Below the pieces are notes generated by a model, which was not told the DNA's origin, ran no database searches, and saw only the letters and a list, made by a program, of their open reading frames with translations. A program made the position numbers and the translations under genes. From assembly GCA_003342895.1 (NCBI GenBank), contig PTFA01000020.1, forward strand, positions 5,349,644 through 5,413,643: 64,000 bases of DNA, read 5' to 3'. Of this stretch, positions 38,429 through 51,272 are shown piece after piece; the first letter of the stretch is position 1; every line of letters starts with the position of its first letter. This DNA comes from Casuarius casuarius (lineage: Eukaryota; Chordata; Aves; Casuariiformes; Casuariidae).

Positions 38429-40486
38429 AAAAAATATGGCTTGCTTGGTGGTAACAAATGAAAGAAGAGCTGCAAAAATACTGCATTTTTATGAATATTA
38501 TTGTACCTTCTTTCCTCTGCACAAAAAATATATTCTATGCAATTGCAAATGTTTCAGACTTATCTTCAAACTGATATATATGTTATCAATCGCACTTCCA
38601 TTCGATAAACTTTCTTGAAACACACATTCCACTGGTTTTGGTTTGGCAACTGCAAATGCAATTATGCTCTTGAAAAGTGGTGTATAACCATGCTTACGAG
38701 TTAACCCTTCCTCCTATCTGTTAATTCCACGAGTGCAGGTTTGAGCAAAGTAAGGACATCCATTTGAAGCAAAGTATATTTTCTGATACACTGACACTGT
38801 GAATATTTCAATAAACTGTTTTAATAATGAGCCTGAGGCTCAAAGGCATGCACGACATTGTCATACGCACTGACAACAATGTCTTGAAAGCTACCGGGAC
38901 CTTCCCAGATTGGTTTGAAAAACAATCTCTTCCCACATCTTTCTTTAGGTTTTCAAATCAGTTAGCCTAGAGGAAACAGATGCTAAATCTGCATTTTTTT
39001 TCCCTGTTCACTTTATATTCTGACTGATATCTCAAGGTGTCACTTCTTCCTTCATCCAAAGCTTCAGAAAAGCTGCTCCCATTGTAAAACAGAAAATTTA
39101 AATTGTAAAAGCTGCCCTTGGAAATGCTAAGTGGCCTCAAAGCATCCTCGGCATTTAAACAAACAGGTGCATACCAAATAAAGTTGTCATTGCCGCAGTG
39201 AAAGAAATTTCTCTGTGGTAAGAATGAGAATGGTCCTTTCAAGTATTTACTTAAAGCGCTGCCACTCTTGAATATTCAAATAAGTGAGATGATATTCAGA
39301 GTCTACTTTCTACCTTTCACTGGAAGGACTCGCATGGGTCCAAAGACAATAAAAACATATGTTGAGCTTCTTCTGAGCTGACCACTAAGACAAAAGGTGA
39401 ATTTCGGAGGTTCCTTCCTTTCTACTTTGTGGGAATTCATAGACTTAGTGACCATTTCTTCAGCAGTTATAAACTATTTTCATTTCCTTTTATTTCCATG
39501 GCTTCAGAGTGGTATGAGCAAACAATGAAGAATACCTTTTCCACTGAGAAATGATCTGAGAAAATGCAAGCTATGTCACTGAGGGGTTAATGCCAACTTC
39601 TGCTCAACCTGTAAGTCAATACTAGATTTTTATAACCTCCTATTTTATTCTTTATCGCATTCTGCCTACGAAACTTTGAGAATTTAACATAAGAGAACTC
39701 ATTTTCTAGTGGCAGTCATAAGTTAGTCTACCATACATAGAGTACTTCCTGCATTCCCATCCAAAAGCTTTGCCACTGACTGCATGAGTTTGGCACAGTT
39801 AGCCCAAGTGTTGAGCAGTCACAGCTCCTGGTGTGGTTAGTGACAGCTTTGGCTGCTGAAAACTTCTGAACAGCCATAGCAATAAATATGCACGTCCAAC
39901 GCTTAGTTAACAAAACATGCAAATAGCACTTCAGCATAAGTTTACCAGTTAACGCAGAGCATCTGTTTGAGTATAGCGCTGAACCAAAACCTTAGTGAAG
40001 GCCTTTATCTTTTCTTAGTCTTATTTTGACTTTCTGAAGAAAAATAATATTTTCTTATCTACTTCACAGGGCTGTCAGAAATGAAGATGCTACCTCAAGC
40101 TACTGTTTGTTTATTGAAAAATTGTCTGTAGATACTTTCTACTTAGCACAAATATTGAGGAAGAGATAATCTCATTTTGAACAGCATGTTTTCAAACACA
40201 GGTATTCCTCAGGCTCTCTAGAATATGGGAGGAAAACACCACAATTTTGTTCACATCCAAAATAACTCTTGCCATTAAAAAATACAAAATCCTTCAAATT
40301 TGCAGCCTAGCAAAGTAGGGAAGATGAAGGAACTACTTTTTGAATTAATCCTTATCCAGTCTTACTAGATTTTTTTATTGTCGAATGCATGGAAGATAAA
40401 CTGTTTTATTACTCAGTGAGCATGTAACAATCATCAATCAATGCAATTTTACTTATATTTTCTTAGTTACTTCCAAAAATACTTAC

Positions 40487-40595
40487 TTTCGCCTTTCTGC
40501 CTCAAATTTACTCAGCAGTTTCCGGAGACCGCCATTCTTAAATCCCTGACAGTGTGCGGCCGGGGCTCCCACGGTGATGACATCATACACAGCAT
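40487..40595 (-). CDS. INPP4B: INPP4B exon 3 of those visible (109 bp)
   Basis: The acceptor is CCCCTTGCAG and the donor is the full consensus GTAAGT. The first two bases complete Asp (G|AT). The peptide [20 protein letters not shown] is followed by [15 protein letters not shown] and two bases of an Asn codon. The human counterpart is [20 protein letters not shown]. The Cys in AAHCQGF is also what INPP4A carries, so the Phe of human INPP4B looks like the derived state. This is one of the most conserved blocks of the family and the most GC-rich exon here (CGGCCGGGGCTCCC on the plus strand). Confidence 0.96.
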
Positions 40596-40951
40596 CTGCA
40601 AGGGGAACAGACAAGCACTGAGATTTGCATCCACCTACGTCCAAGGCACAGCAAAACTCTGGTATCCACTGTACAGGAGATGGGGCAAAAGAGTATTATT
40701 TTACTAGGAATAATTGAGAAGCTGTCTCTGGAGGGGGAAAAGAGCTAATCAATCTTTCCACACAGTCACCTGGACACCTTAACACTTACCTGATTTATTG
40801 CTACCTCCACATCATCTGCCACAGTGTAGAACAATATTCTAGCTCTGCAGTTTACAAAGTAGCAGAGTAAATTAGTCCTCTGTGTATTTCACTTTATTAC
40901 CTCTTCCATTATTTAATATGCAGTCATATTGCAATGCACAGATTCATGCAT

Positions 40952-41195
40952 TTTAGGGTCAAAACAGACCATTATGATGAAATAGTCTGGCTGTCTGAAT
41001 AATACAAGCTACAGAATTTCAGCCAGTGATTCCTGCATCAAACTCGTAATTTCTGGCTGAGTGAAGGCATCTCTCTCGCTCTCTTTCAAAAAAGAGTGTG
41101 CAAAAGAGCACAAGATCTAATCTCGATTTAAAGACTTCAGATGACAGTGAATTCACTGTAACCCCACTGAAGTTGCTCCAAAGATTGCCAGCCTT
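40952..41195 (-). mobile_element. Ancient CR1-type LINE 3' region, minus orientation
   Basis: The plus strand reads AGGGTCAAAACAGACCATTA then TGATGAAATAGTCTGGCTG, followed by CAGCCAGTGATTCCTGCATC and TCGATTTAAAGACTTCAGATGA. This is the reverse complement of the old sauropsid CR1 tail (AGGCCAGAAGGGACCATTAT, GATCATCTAGTCTGACCTCC, CCAGTGATTCCTGCAT, TTGATTTAAAGACTTCAAGTGA). It is the same family as the copy at 13.1-13.56 kb, in the same sense as INPP4B here. Dead. Confidence 0.87.
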
Positions 41196-42299
41196 ACCAG
41201 CAAAGGTCTGCGTTTCATTCCCAGTTTGAATTTGTTTAGTTTCCACCTTCAGATCTAACTACCTCTTTGATGCTAAATTGAAGAGGTCTATTCACTCAGA
41301 TTCATTTACCTGTTCTACATGTTCATAAAGAAAGAGCATGGCGGTTGTTTTCAGCTGAAAAGCAAACAGGAAACAAACTATGCTATTCAAAGATCTTCAC
41401 TGCTGAGGCCACAAAGCTCTTGTTACTCTGTACGTACCTGATGTCTTGTGACACGAATAATGAACTTTTCTACAGATATATGCTTACAGAACTGGAGAAG
41501 AAACACCTTTTCAGCAAGAGCCTCACATTTTGTGCCACTGATGGATTTTCAGTGCAGGCACAAAGATTTAATTACACCCAGAACCGCTATCATTATTCCC
41601 TCCAAGTCTTGGTATTTACATTTGCACTAAGCAGTACCTGTATTATGCCTGAGCTCACTGAAGGTATGAAAACACAGGTCAAATTGAGGCATTTTTAAAA
41701 TGTATTTCTAAGGGAAACCATTAGAGGATCTTTCTTTGTGAACTATTGTATTCATCAAGGAAGCTTTCCATGTAAATTAAAATCTAATCCTCTCCTAAAA
41801 TAGAACTTTTCTTGCATTCTGATGATAAATATCCCTAGAAGCAAGAACACTGTACAAATGATTCACAGTTAATGAACTGTGCTTTACTTCTGGAGCTGAA
41901 TTTCAAAGCATATTCGCTCAAATTGATTTGAACTCTAATGCATTGGTGGCTCTTCAATTCCCACTTAAAAACAGAAGTGACACACTTCTGTTAGCCTCAG
42001 GTGAGCTTCAGGGGTTCCTAAACCACCCACTCTTCCGGCTCTTCATGGAGATTTACCCGTAATACACAACCTGGGGCAACTAGAGCTCCACCGTTACTTG
42101 ACAGAAAGTAGTTCTACTGCTTTCAACAGCAATGGCTTGAAACCAAAGAAAGAGAGGAAACCATCAAGCTAACCAGATGACTTCCGAATTTGTTCATGGC
42201 TAACTCACGAACCATCAGGAAACATTTAAAAGACTAAACCCCCACGCTTTTGCTGACTCCGTATCAAAAATCAAGGGTGAACCTGCTCATAACTAACTG

Positions 42300-43000
42300 C
42301 CTGCGGGAAGCTTTTGGTCAGCCAGGCGCCACGTCTTGGCGTAGCCCAGGAGCAGCTGTTGGAGAGGCAAGTGGCCCCTGAGCAGCTGAGCGCCTTCCCC
42401 TACTGCCGCCGTGGGTGCTGCCAGCCAGCGCGGGGCCAGCAGCTGCCCCCTGCGATCCCCATCCGTCCCACTGCCGGGGGGCCAGCGCAGCCGCCCCAGC
42501 CCCAGCCCCAGCCCCGCGCCTGCTCGCAGGCCTGCTGGTGCTGCTCATCGCCAACCTCGGCAGAAAGCTCTTCAGTCACTGCTACTTGCTCCAGCCTTAC
42601 AAACCACTGTGATCGTTCCCTGCAAGCCTCTAGGAAAGGAGGCGTCTGGTTTTTTAAGACCAGGCAAACAAAACCACCTCAAGAGATCAAGGGAGAGGGA
42701 GAGGAGCAAGAAGAGACCGCCTACGACGCTGGTGATGTAGCTGGGGCAGTCTCACTCCCACCTTCCAGAGCACGTTACGTTGGAAAGTGTTGCAGGACTG
42801 GGGAGGAAATGCCTCGCCATGGGCTTCACTTCCAAATTGACGCGGCTCCTAGCAGAGGAGGCGCAGCGCCAGCGTGAGCGCGCGGCTGGAGAAATGCTCC
42901 AGTACCTCAGAAGCGACCCCGCAGCTGCTGACAACCCTCCGCAGCGCAGGAAAGCTCAAAGCGCAGCAGAGGGGGGTAGCAGCTACAGAAGATTGTCAGC
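42300..43000. other. GC- and CpG-rich intronic patch, function unknown
   Basis: This 0.7-kb stretch stands out from the AT-rich intron. CpGs recur (GGCGCCACG, GCCGCCG, CAGCGCGGGG, GACGCGG, GAGCGCGCGGC), and there is a CCCCAG repeat near 42,500. All three plus-strand frames and one minus frame stay open for 60-187 codons, as expected when stops are depleted by GC content. The plus frame from 42,780 contains a helical, charged stretch (LLAEEAQRQRERAAGEMLQY) that looks protein-like but that I cannot assign. It could be an internal CpG island or promoter, or a decayed retrocopy. No TATA box, splice chain or poly(A) tail was found. Confidence 0.5.
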
Positions 43001-45595
43001 GTGATCTGCCAAAGTTATTCATTAATAGATGGTCTTAAAATAACCAGCCTCGAATAATCACTTCAGAATTTGAAGACAGACTATACACAGGAAGATCAGA
43101 ACGCAAGGAAATTAGGCTTCAAATCAATCACCGTTTCATAATAATTATTGTGACTTGGAAAAATACATGCATCTCCTGGTTATACAAATGGAAGATTAAC
43201 ACCAGTTACCTGCGTGCCAACAACAGTAATTCCTCCGCCACGCAGAAATATCAGCCAACTCCTCACCCCTCCTGCCTGAATAAAACACAGAGCTTTTGCA
43301 ACACAGTGACCACACCACAGGGGCATGGCAGAAGTTCAATGAACCTAGTCTTTATCGGACCAATTTAAAGAGTTGAGGGATCCCTATCTCAAGCAGAGCT
43401 CAATCTAGGGTTTGAACCAACAAACCTTGACTGTTAAATTAGCGTACTAGCCTCCCGCTGGCCTGCGCCAGAGACGCTCGCTGTCTTACACCGCATACAG
43501 AAGAGAAATGAAAGTCTGTTCGATATACTGATTTTATTTAAAACAAGCACACCTGAGTATTTTCTGTTTCCCCACTTCTTTGCCCATAATGACCTTGCAA
43601 GAGTAATACATAAGCAAGCGTATAGCAAAAATATGGCAACATCTAAACTTAAATTCCGTAGTATGACGACGAAAGGAGATGTGGTGTCTATCAAGTGGAA
43701 AGATACACAGTTATCACACAGCGAATTAATATTTTTCTCAAAGCTGTTTCTACTGGAAGTCTAAGCACACAGGTATTTTCTATTCAATGTCTGTACCCAA
43801 TAACAACCTGAATCCAAGTTCAGTAAAAGTAAACCTATTATTGAACATGTTGAACAAAAAAGCATATATCCATGTGTGCACATCTGATGCAGTTAAGACT
43901 TAGCTCACGTCCCAAAACTAAAGATGTCTGACAGTGCACGGGTTAATGACAGCTCTACGGCTCAGCAGCTTGTTTAATCGCAACCCCTATGAATGTTTAC
44001 GTGCCTTCCTCCCCCCCGCCTTGTGTCAGCTACCTCCTCATACTCTGGATGCCCTTCAATATATGGCAAGCAAAGCATGAGGTATGAAAGACCAACTTGA
44101 TGTCAAAGTGCTACTCGCACCAAAAGGATGAGCAATTGCATTTACCTAATACAAGTCTTCGGTGCTCATAAAATGAAACTTATTTCCATAACCTGAATGG
44201 AAGGGACAGCTAGATACGTAACCGAAATTACATTTATATTTATCTTAATAAAGGAAAGTATAACCATCTTTAATTACTTTTTATTGTATTATTATATAGT
44301 GCTACTAACATATCGTAAAAATGTTGAGGAACCCATTTTGTGTATACAGAAATAAAAAGAGCTCCCTACAACTGAAGTGTCAGTCTTGCAAAGATCTGTG
44401 TGTAGGCAGAAATTCAATGATTTCAACACAAGTTCTCTTTGTAATTGTTTTGTAATCTCTAATCTTGAGTGTAACAAGAACGATGTTATCTAGCTCATGC
44501 CAGTGGAGTGAGTGAACATTATCTAAAGAAAACAGGCAGATTTATAACTTAAGACAAAGTTCTAAATTTAGAAGACAATTCTAACAGTTATCTGTTTTTC
44601 ATTTATGGATTAGTCATATCCCAACAAGCAAACTGGCTTTGGAGAAGAAAGGAAAAATTTCATCAAAAACAAAACTTGGGCAGCATAAAAGTTGTCATGG
44701 GTGATGGAATAAGTGGCATACTTCCTTCTCCTTTCCTATTTAGCAAATAAAAATATAATGTACTACTGCCACAGCTGCTTTCTGGAGAAGACACAAAATT
44801 AAGGTTCTGATCACTTGTATGTAGCCATTCCAGATCAAAAAGTACTTTCTGAACACTAAAGGAAAATGAGCAAGTGACATATTTAGACCCAAAACAAAGG
44901 CAGGAAATGTCCACATGGAGAGTTCCTGGGGCCCATCAAACAAAGTGAAAAACTGAACACTGAGCCTGTAGAGTAGTAAAAGTTTTTAAATAATGAACTT
45001 GAAAGCTTGATTTTGATTTTATAATAAAACATGCAACAATCTAGTCATGCAAGAAGTTTTCTGTATCGAGTTGTACTACACGAATGCTACACATGCTAAT
45101 AAGGTACACATTTCACCGACTGGCAAAACACACACAAAATGAAATGAATCTCAGAATTATCCTTATAAGTCACTATGTTTCTTTTGAAATTCTTGCCTAC
45201 TCAGTATTCTTCCAAATTTGTGCAAGTCCTGACTGCACACAAATTTACTAAAATATCAATTTAATACTACTACTTTCAGTGCTTTTGCCTGAAGCATCTC
45301 CATAGTCCATCTACAAAGTTTAAATAACACCATTGCCAGCATCCTTCTATTATATGAAAACATCAAATTGACCAAGATCTGACTCTCTATGAACATACAT
45401 TTTAGTTCTACTCTGGTTTTCTGAAAGCACATCCATCTAATCTCCATTCTTGAAATTGGATATATAAATAAAGATACATACAGCTTAAAAATGGCCAAAA
45501 TGGAAATTTAACCTTCCAGTTGTAAGTTAGGTGCAAGTGTGTTTCAAAGTGTACTTTGACGCACTTAGGGAATTTCTCTAAAGAACATACTCTAC

Positions 45596-45700
45596 CTTTC
45601 AAGTGAGCAGTATGCACATGCATTCTTTGCAGATGGAGATTTATTGGAATGAACTCTAATGTTTTTTCTCCTTTGCTACAGCTTGATTTGAAGGAAGAAC
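45596..45700 (-). CDS. INPP4B: INPP4B exon 2 of those visible (105 bp)
   Basis: The acceptor is TTGTTTTTCAG and the donor is AAAG|GTAGAG. The reading frame enters with GT completing Gly (G|GT) and runs [20 protein letters not shown], then [14 protein letters not shown], leaving one G for the next exon. Human INPP4B has [20 protein letters not shown] at the same place. The donor is weaker than its neighbours (GTAGAG rather than GTAAGT), but no better alternative keeps frame with the next exon. The serine-rich and basic start is typical of a linker; the [12 protein letters not shown] block is the strongly conserved part shared with INPP4A. The exon lies 9.4 kb downstream of exon 1 and 5.0 kb upstream of exon 3. 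Confidence 0.95.
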
Positions 45701-46144
45701 CTGAAAAACAAAAGTTTAAAGAATCATCATCTTAAGCACGCAGCAGATGTTCTGTCTTTTTTTTTTCTTTAATGCAAGGACAATACTTGTATGTTAGAAG
45801 CCTTCTTTAATTTACTTTTAATGTGTAATTGTATATTAGGAAAAGAATGGTTCACTGAAACTCAGCATGTACCCATATTGCAGGCAACAAAACAGCTTTT
45901 AATTCACAGAACAATCTAATTTTTTATTCTAGGTGATAGACGTTTTTCGTGCTGTCTGAAGTTGGTCTGCAGTCTGCTGGAAATGATGCCACAGTTGATG
46001 TGTTTATGTTTATGCTCTGCTAAAAACACAGGGCACAGAGCTATAACAGTACTACTTTTTCCACCAAGTAACTTTTTTTTTTTTTCCTTAAAACGAAAAT
46101 ATGACATGGACTAGTCCATGTATTCTTCCTAGTAAGTTCAAAGA

Positions 46145-46240
46145 AGCATAAACTGGCTTAGAGAGAGCTATAAATTAGTTTTCTTTCTAAAAAGCATAAA
46201 CTGGCTTGAAGAGAGCTATAAATTAGTTTTCTTTCTAAAA
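46145..46240. repeat. 48-bp tandem duplication, two copies
   Basis: Copies at 46,145-46,192 and 46,193-46,240 both start AGCATAAACTGGCTT and end TTAGTTTTCTTTCTAAAA. They differ only at two adjacent bases (AG against GA), so the duplication is recent compared with the other repeats here. Confidence 0.95.
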
Positions 46241-48419
46241 AGCCAGCATCATAAAAGGCACAGTGCTCTGAAAAAAATCTGGTTGCTTTCTTCAAAACTA
46301 TCACCAAAAAGTGAAAAGTGAGATTATGAGTAACTGAGTATTACTACTGGGGTACACAGGAAGCTAATTTAAGCCTGACAGTACAAAAATGTAATTTACC
46401 TGAAGACATCTGATAGGACATATACATGAAATTAAAGACCGTACATTAGGAAAGAGAGGTTTTCTCATTAAGACAGCCCAACATTTACTAATACCAGTTT
46501 TTCAGCACCCAATCATTTCACCAAATGTTAATCATTTGGACTAAAATTTCTCTCGTTCAGAGAGGACTTTTTTTCCCAAAAAAATTTCTTAGAAAGGATT
46601 CAATCTTTCCTGACAAAAAAAGCTGAGAAAAATAAGAGTTTTCCATCAGGGGAAAAAGGTTCTGATGACCATTCTTTTGGTTTCTAGTTCTGGCAGCACC
46701 ATGATCTGGAGTTTGGCATTTGTGTTGGGGCTCCTGAGGAAAATTCGTCTGTTTGGCCAAATTGTAAATATTTGACTTGTTCAATCAAGATTTGCTCAAA
46801 GTGATTTGTTGAAACTACCATAAATTTCAACAGAACTAGGCATGCTTGAGCCTCCCAATGCAAAGCACATTGCCAGAGGGCACTGATGACCCTCCAAGTC
46901 CAAGGATACAGAAGTACAAGCAAACTTCTGCTGAAAAGGCTGCTCTTAATAACACTGAGCCAAGCTAGGAATAGGTGCTATACTTAAACGAGCAGTGGGC
47001 CTGTGGAGGATGCTACCTAAGCTTAGTAACTTAGAGTAATAACAATAATTTGAACAAAGACTAAGAGCAAAAGTAGCAAGAAAAAGAATTGGTAGAGTCA
47101 ACGATTCAGATTTCATGAGAAATCTGGGGATGAAGGCTAAAACCAGGAGTCGCTGATGAGGAGGAAGAGCAGTAGGGAACGTGAATCTGGAAACCCAAAG
47201 GTGAGCAAAAGAAAAAAAGAACGGGAAGCAGGCAAGGGAACTAGAACTGTATCAGAAAAGAAATGGAAACAGTGCAGGTGAGAAAATTAAATCTCTAAGC
47301 AAGAAAATAGGAAGGGGCAGATTGTTTGCGGAAATTCATCTGAGACAAAGATCAAAGCTCGAGGAGCAATAACTGGGTCTGGGACAAGGAAACACTGCCA
47401 GGAATAGAAGACAGTAAGGTGAGATCAAATGAAAAGGGACAGACAAAAAAAAAAGAAAAAGAAAAAAGTCAGAGGGACAAGAGGAGAAAAGCCCATGCTC
47501 GCTGGAGTACATTTCTGCCCAGAGCCAGAGTAGCCCACGCACAGCACTCCCGAGTCATCTTACTCCCAGGGCGGACCTGCGAGGCGAGAATCCCTGCCCC
47601 TCCAATGCCAGAAACATATGGGATAACCACCACCTACTGCTCTCGGTTCTTCTGTTAACTCAGGTATGCGAGATCCATGCAGTGCAATTAAGATTTCTAC
47701 CTGCATTTGCCAATATCATCCACATGATAAAATTCATTTTTACTATTTGTTTAAAAAAAATGAAGTAAGTTGTATTTAAGGATCAAGAAAACAAATCCCC
47801 CTGTTACAATAGTTATTATTGTTACAAGATTAAACTCTGAAGTTAGGAAATAACAATGTAGATAGCTTATGCAACCTTAATTTGACATTCACTTGAATAG
47901 GGACCATGAAACAGACTTCAATAGCGCATTGCATACTAGCTTTTCCCAGCTCCTTCAACATGGATCTTTCATCCCCATCCTTCAACAGAATCTTTCACCC
48001 TCACTTTGGAAGCAGCAGTTCAATATTAGGTTTTCAACTTTCACTTTGGTACTTAGACTCAAAAACACTGCCCAAGCCTTCTGCAAAGACAGGATTATTC
48101 ATTTCCTCAGACCTGTCCAATGTACTCATCGCTATAGTCTCTGGGGGCTTTACAAATATTTATAAAATAATTTTAACTGGCTGAATAAAAAGTTATAATT
48201 TCACCCATTTTAATGAGAGGAAATAACTAAAGGTTGAAGCCTTTCAGAAACAATGCATTAATATGAGATACGGGGGATCCGATTCTGCAGAGTACGCATT
48301 ATTAGACAGCACTCTGTATTTTGGAAGCACAGCTCCCACTGACGAGTTACAGCCGTAAGCACTCATCAACACTACTGCAAAATAGAGCCTGTGACTACTG
48401 TAAGGCTTCCAAAAAAGAA

Positions 48420-48540
48420 AAACACAGTGACCACTTCTGGAAAGTCTGACTTGCCTAGTGTCACATAGGGACTTTGTGACAGAGGCAGGGATAGTGTCCA
48501 GTTCTCCAGAGCAATATTCAATTGCCTTAACCTTGATAGT
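48420..48540 (+). mobile_element. MIR/L2-like tail remnant
   Basis: GACTTGCCTAGTGTCACATA, then GGGACTTTGTGACAGAGGCA and GGGATAGTGTCCAGTTCTCC, parallels the widespread amniote tail AACTTGCCCAAGGTCACACA, then AGTAAGTGGCAGAGC and GGGATTTGAACCCAGGTCT. Old and short. Confidence 0.5.
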
Positions 48541-49913
48541 CTTTTCTTCTCCTTTTAGAGCTGCACGAATAATAGAATTTTCAGTTTGATGACTGAACTG
48601 GAAAAAAAACAAAAATCAAGAAAAAAAATTCATTTCAGGTCAAACTAAAAGAAAAAAGTTTCAAAGTTCTACTCCCTCCCAAACTCACCATATGTGTGTT
48701 TTAGATTAACCTGAAATGATTTGTTTTGTTGCTCCCTAACCCTTTCAGAATTTTGTTATAATACTGTTTTGAAACAAAAGTACTTAACGTTTTCAAAAAT
48801 TGCCTCCCATTCTTGAAGAAAAAAGTGTTCACCAAAACAATATGAATACAAAATAGTCCTAACTTCCTTAAACGTCCATTTTCAGCAACTACACCACTAA
48901 ACCAAAATTGCTGTCTAACACCAATGCAATCTCCTGACACTTTCACTGCAGTCTTTCAAATTCCAAAATAAATGAAGCAGTCCACTAACAGCAGCCGCCT
49001 TCATTAAATTCCACAAATCGCCCAGTTGAGTGTGAGGTTGCATCTCCTGGAAACTACAGTACATGATCATAGGAGGTGAATGGGGGAATGTTTTGGGAAA
49101 TCATATTTACAGATAGTATCTCCCCTTCTGTACATTGCCTGTGAGGGAAAAAAGTCTTCCCTAATGCTAAGGAGACTGGAGATATTTGCGTCTAATTGAC
49201 TTACAGGGAGTTCCTTCAGAACTGTGACAATCTACCTGTGAAAAAGCACCTTTTTAAAGACAAGCAATTGTTCAGCTAGTAACAAAGCAATCACATTAGC
49301 ATTAATCCTAGTTTTAAGGTGCCAAGGAGGGAGCAGAGTAGCTGTCAGTGGTTGGTGCTTCCCCCTGACAGCTTCTCCACCTTTGGCTGGACAACAGGTA
49401 GAGGAGCCCAGCCAGAGGCGAAAGTGCTCCATGGCTTTCCACAGGGAACGCAACCCGGTGGCCTCATCTTAAAATGGAGCCTTCACAAGATAAGAAGCTG
49501 ACTCAGAAATTTTGCATCTGGAGCAGGATAACAGAAGCCAGATCTAATTTAGAAAAGCGACCTTGTCAGGTTCCTAGCTATAAGTGCTGCTGATTGCAGA
49601 CCACCCCTGTTGGGACTGGTTCCCCTGTGGGAGGAGACCCAGGGGTCCAACGCCGTTGCATAGCTACTGTGCTGGGCACAGCAACTTTCTGGCTCGGCTG
49701 CAGAAGGAAGGGAATGGCCTCATCCAAAGCTCAGGCAACACACTGACTAAGGCAACTCCAGAAGACTACAAAGGCCAAATTCTAAAGTAAAATCTTTTCG
49801 CGTGAATTCATGACACCAGAAAAGTGAAGCCTGCATTGAAATATAAATACCTGAAAAGACTGAATTGAAGTGGTACCCGCATCGCCAATTTTAGCATTTT
49901 TTATCTTGTATTA

Positions 49914-49956
49914 GAATTTGCATTCTCTACAATGTTCTCTCAACATTGCTTTTGTG
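49914..49956 (-). repeat. Arm A of a 43-bp inverted pair
   Basis: The reverse complement of this segment matches 51,229-51,271 at 41 of 43 positions. The core CAATGTT-GAGAG-AACATTG is itself a small hairpin. Confidence 0.9.
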
Positions 49957-50300
49957 CAAATACAGTAAGCAATAATGTCTGTTTGCCTTACTTTCACTAC
50001 TAAATTTATAATTTTTAAGGTATATAGAAAAACCATCCCACTTGTCTGATTAACTTTTGCTAAGAGAATATTGTAGTAAATTTTAGAACATGAAGCACAC
50101 CTTATCTGAGTGAAAAAGATTCCAGGATTTCAGCAAAATCAGGCTTTCAGCGTTACAGACAGTAGAAGCAATATTCTGTACAATACTGAAGTGGTTTTTT
50201 TAACCCTACAATTTCCTCTAATTCAGACAAAACAGTAAATGAACTATCTCTTGCATCTGACCACAGAGACCAGGAACTCACTCCTGCCCTCTGTCATTCC

Positions 50301-50333
50301 CTCCCCCCACCCCCACCTTTTCCCCCCCCCCCT
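50301..50333 (-). repeat. C-rich tract (G-runs on the minus strand)
   Basis: Runs of six, five and eleven C, with short interruptions, give at least four G-tracts on the minus strand, the coding strand of INPP4B, so the nascent transcript could carry a quadruplex. Confidence 0.6.
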
Positions 50334-51219
50334 CTTTTTAACAGAATATCAAATACCTCTATTTCTTGTTTTTTTCCCCTGTATGTTTGAAAGGGCAGGA
50401 ACTGGGACATGTTAAAATATGCCTCTAATTTTATCCACATCTCTATGCTACTCCTTTCAAAAGGAAAAGGAAGTAGGGACAAATTTCTGAAAACCATACA
50501 CAGAGGTTAATCTCTGTTTACAGAGAATTGCAATATACTTGTTAAAAATGATCAAGGAAGAAAAACCTGGTTAGAACCAAGTAATGGTCAGCAGAAGCAC
50601 GTAAGATCCTATAGTAAACCTATATGTACTCCCATCTCTCTCTAGGCCTAAAGATACAAGAAAACATGTCAGCTAAATGAAAATTTTACAAGAATAAAAA
50701 AAGCTATTAAAAAGAAGTAAGCGTACAATTAGAGAGAGATCTAACCTTACATGATTGTGATAGAAATTGGACAGACACTAACATTGCTGAGAAATGATAC
50801 AGGAAACAATACTACTAGCATCATCACTGAACTGTTGTGATGAGACGCGGTGTCTCTGCTTGGTTTTGAGATGTTAGCTCTATGTTAATACCTACATGCT
50901 GTAAAATTCAACAACTAACAGAAAATATTTGCAGAGAATTCCTTGGCTTCAGTTTTTAAAAGCAAGGCAGATTGAGTGTTTACGTTGAGGGTGTAATGCT
51001 TTGCAAAAGGTACTCAATACCTTACAGTACAAGGCTTCAGAACATGAAACCAATTTACAATAAATAATTCAGATAAAAAATGAAATTAAGAACTTTTTTT
51101 TTTGAGAGGGATTTGAAATGAAATTAAATTTGTGACTGAAGATATGTCAGAGAGGTAAATGGATATACAGACAGTTAGTCAAGGGGACAGATTCCCCACA
51201 GAGCCCAATACTATATAGT

Positions 51220-51272
51220 ATTGGCTACCACAAAAGCAATGTTGAGAGAACATTGTGGAGAATGCAAGTTCA
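51220..51272 (+). repeat. Arm B: 53-bp insert flanked by 13-bp direct repeats
   Basis: AATACTATATAGT lies immediately before (51,207-51,219) and immediately after (51,273-51,285) this segment. The 43 bases at 51,229-51,271 are an inverted near-copy of 49,914-49,956. The flanks look like a target-site duplication, and the AT-rich target is itself palindromic. Confidence 0.8.

Larger units (their letters stand above)
33683..40486. other. INPP4B intron between exons 3 and 4 (6.8 kb)
   Basis: Contains a G10 run (35,355-35,364), a 22-T tract (35,772-35,793), a compound TC/AC/AT microsatellite (37,042-37,090) and a self-complementary TA/CA tract (38,369-38,420). Short open frames on both strands have no recognisable similarity. 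Confidence 0.7.
40596..45595. other. INPP4B intron between exons 2 and 3 (5.0 kb)
   Basis: Holds a CR1-type remnant on the minus strand (40.95-41.2 kb) and a GC- and CpG-rich patch (42.3-43.0 kb), both listed separately. The rest, 43.0-45.6 kb, shows nothing recognisable. Confidence 0.7.

Noticed and set aside
48244..48612. 122-codon minus-strand frame ending in a hydrophobic, basic stretch
   Set aside because: It lies antisense to a MIR/L2-like tail and has no family signature; best explained as repeat-derived and chance.
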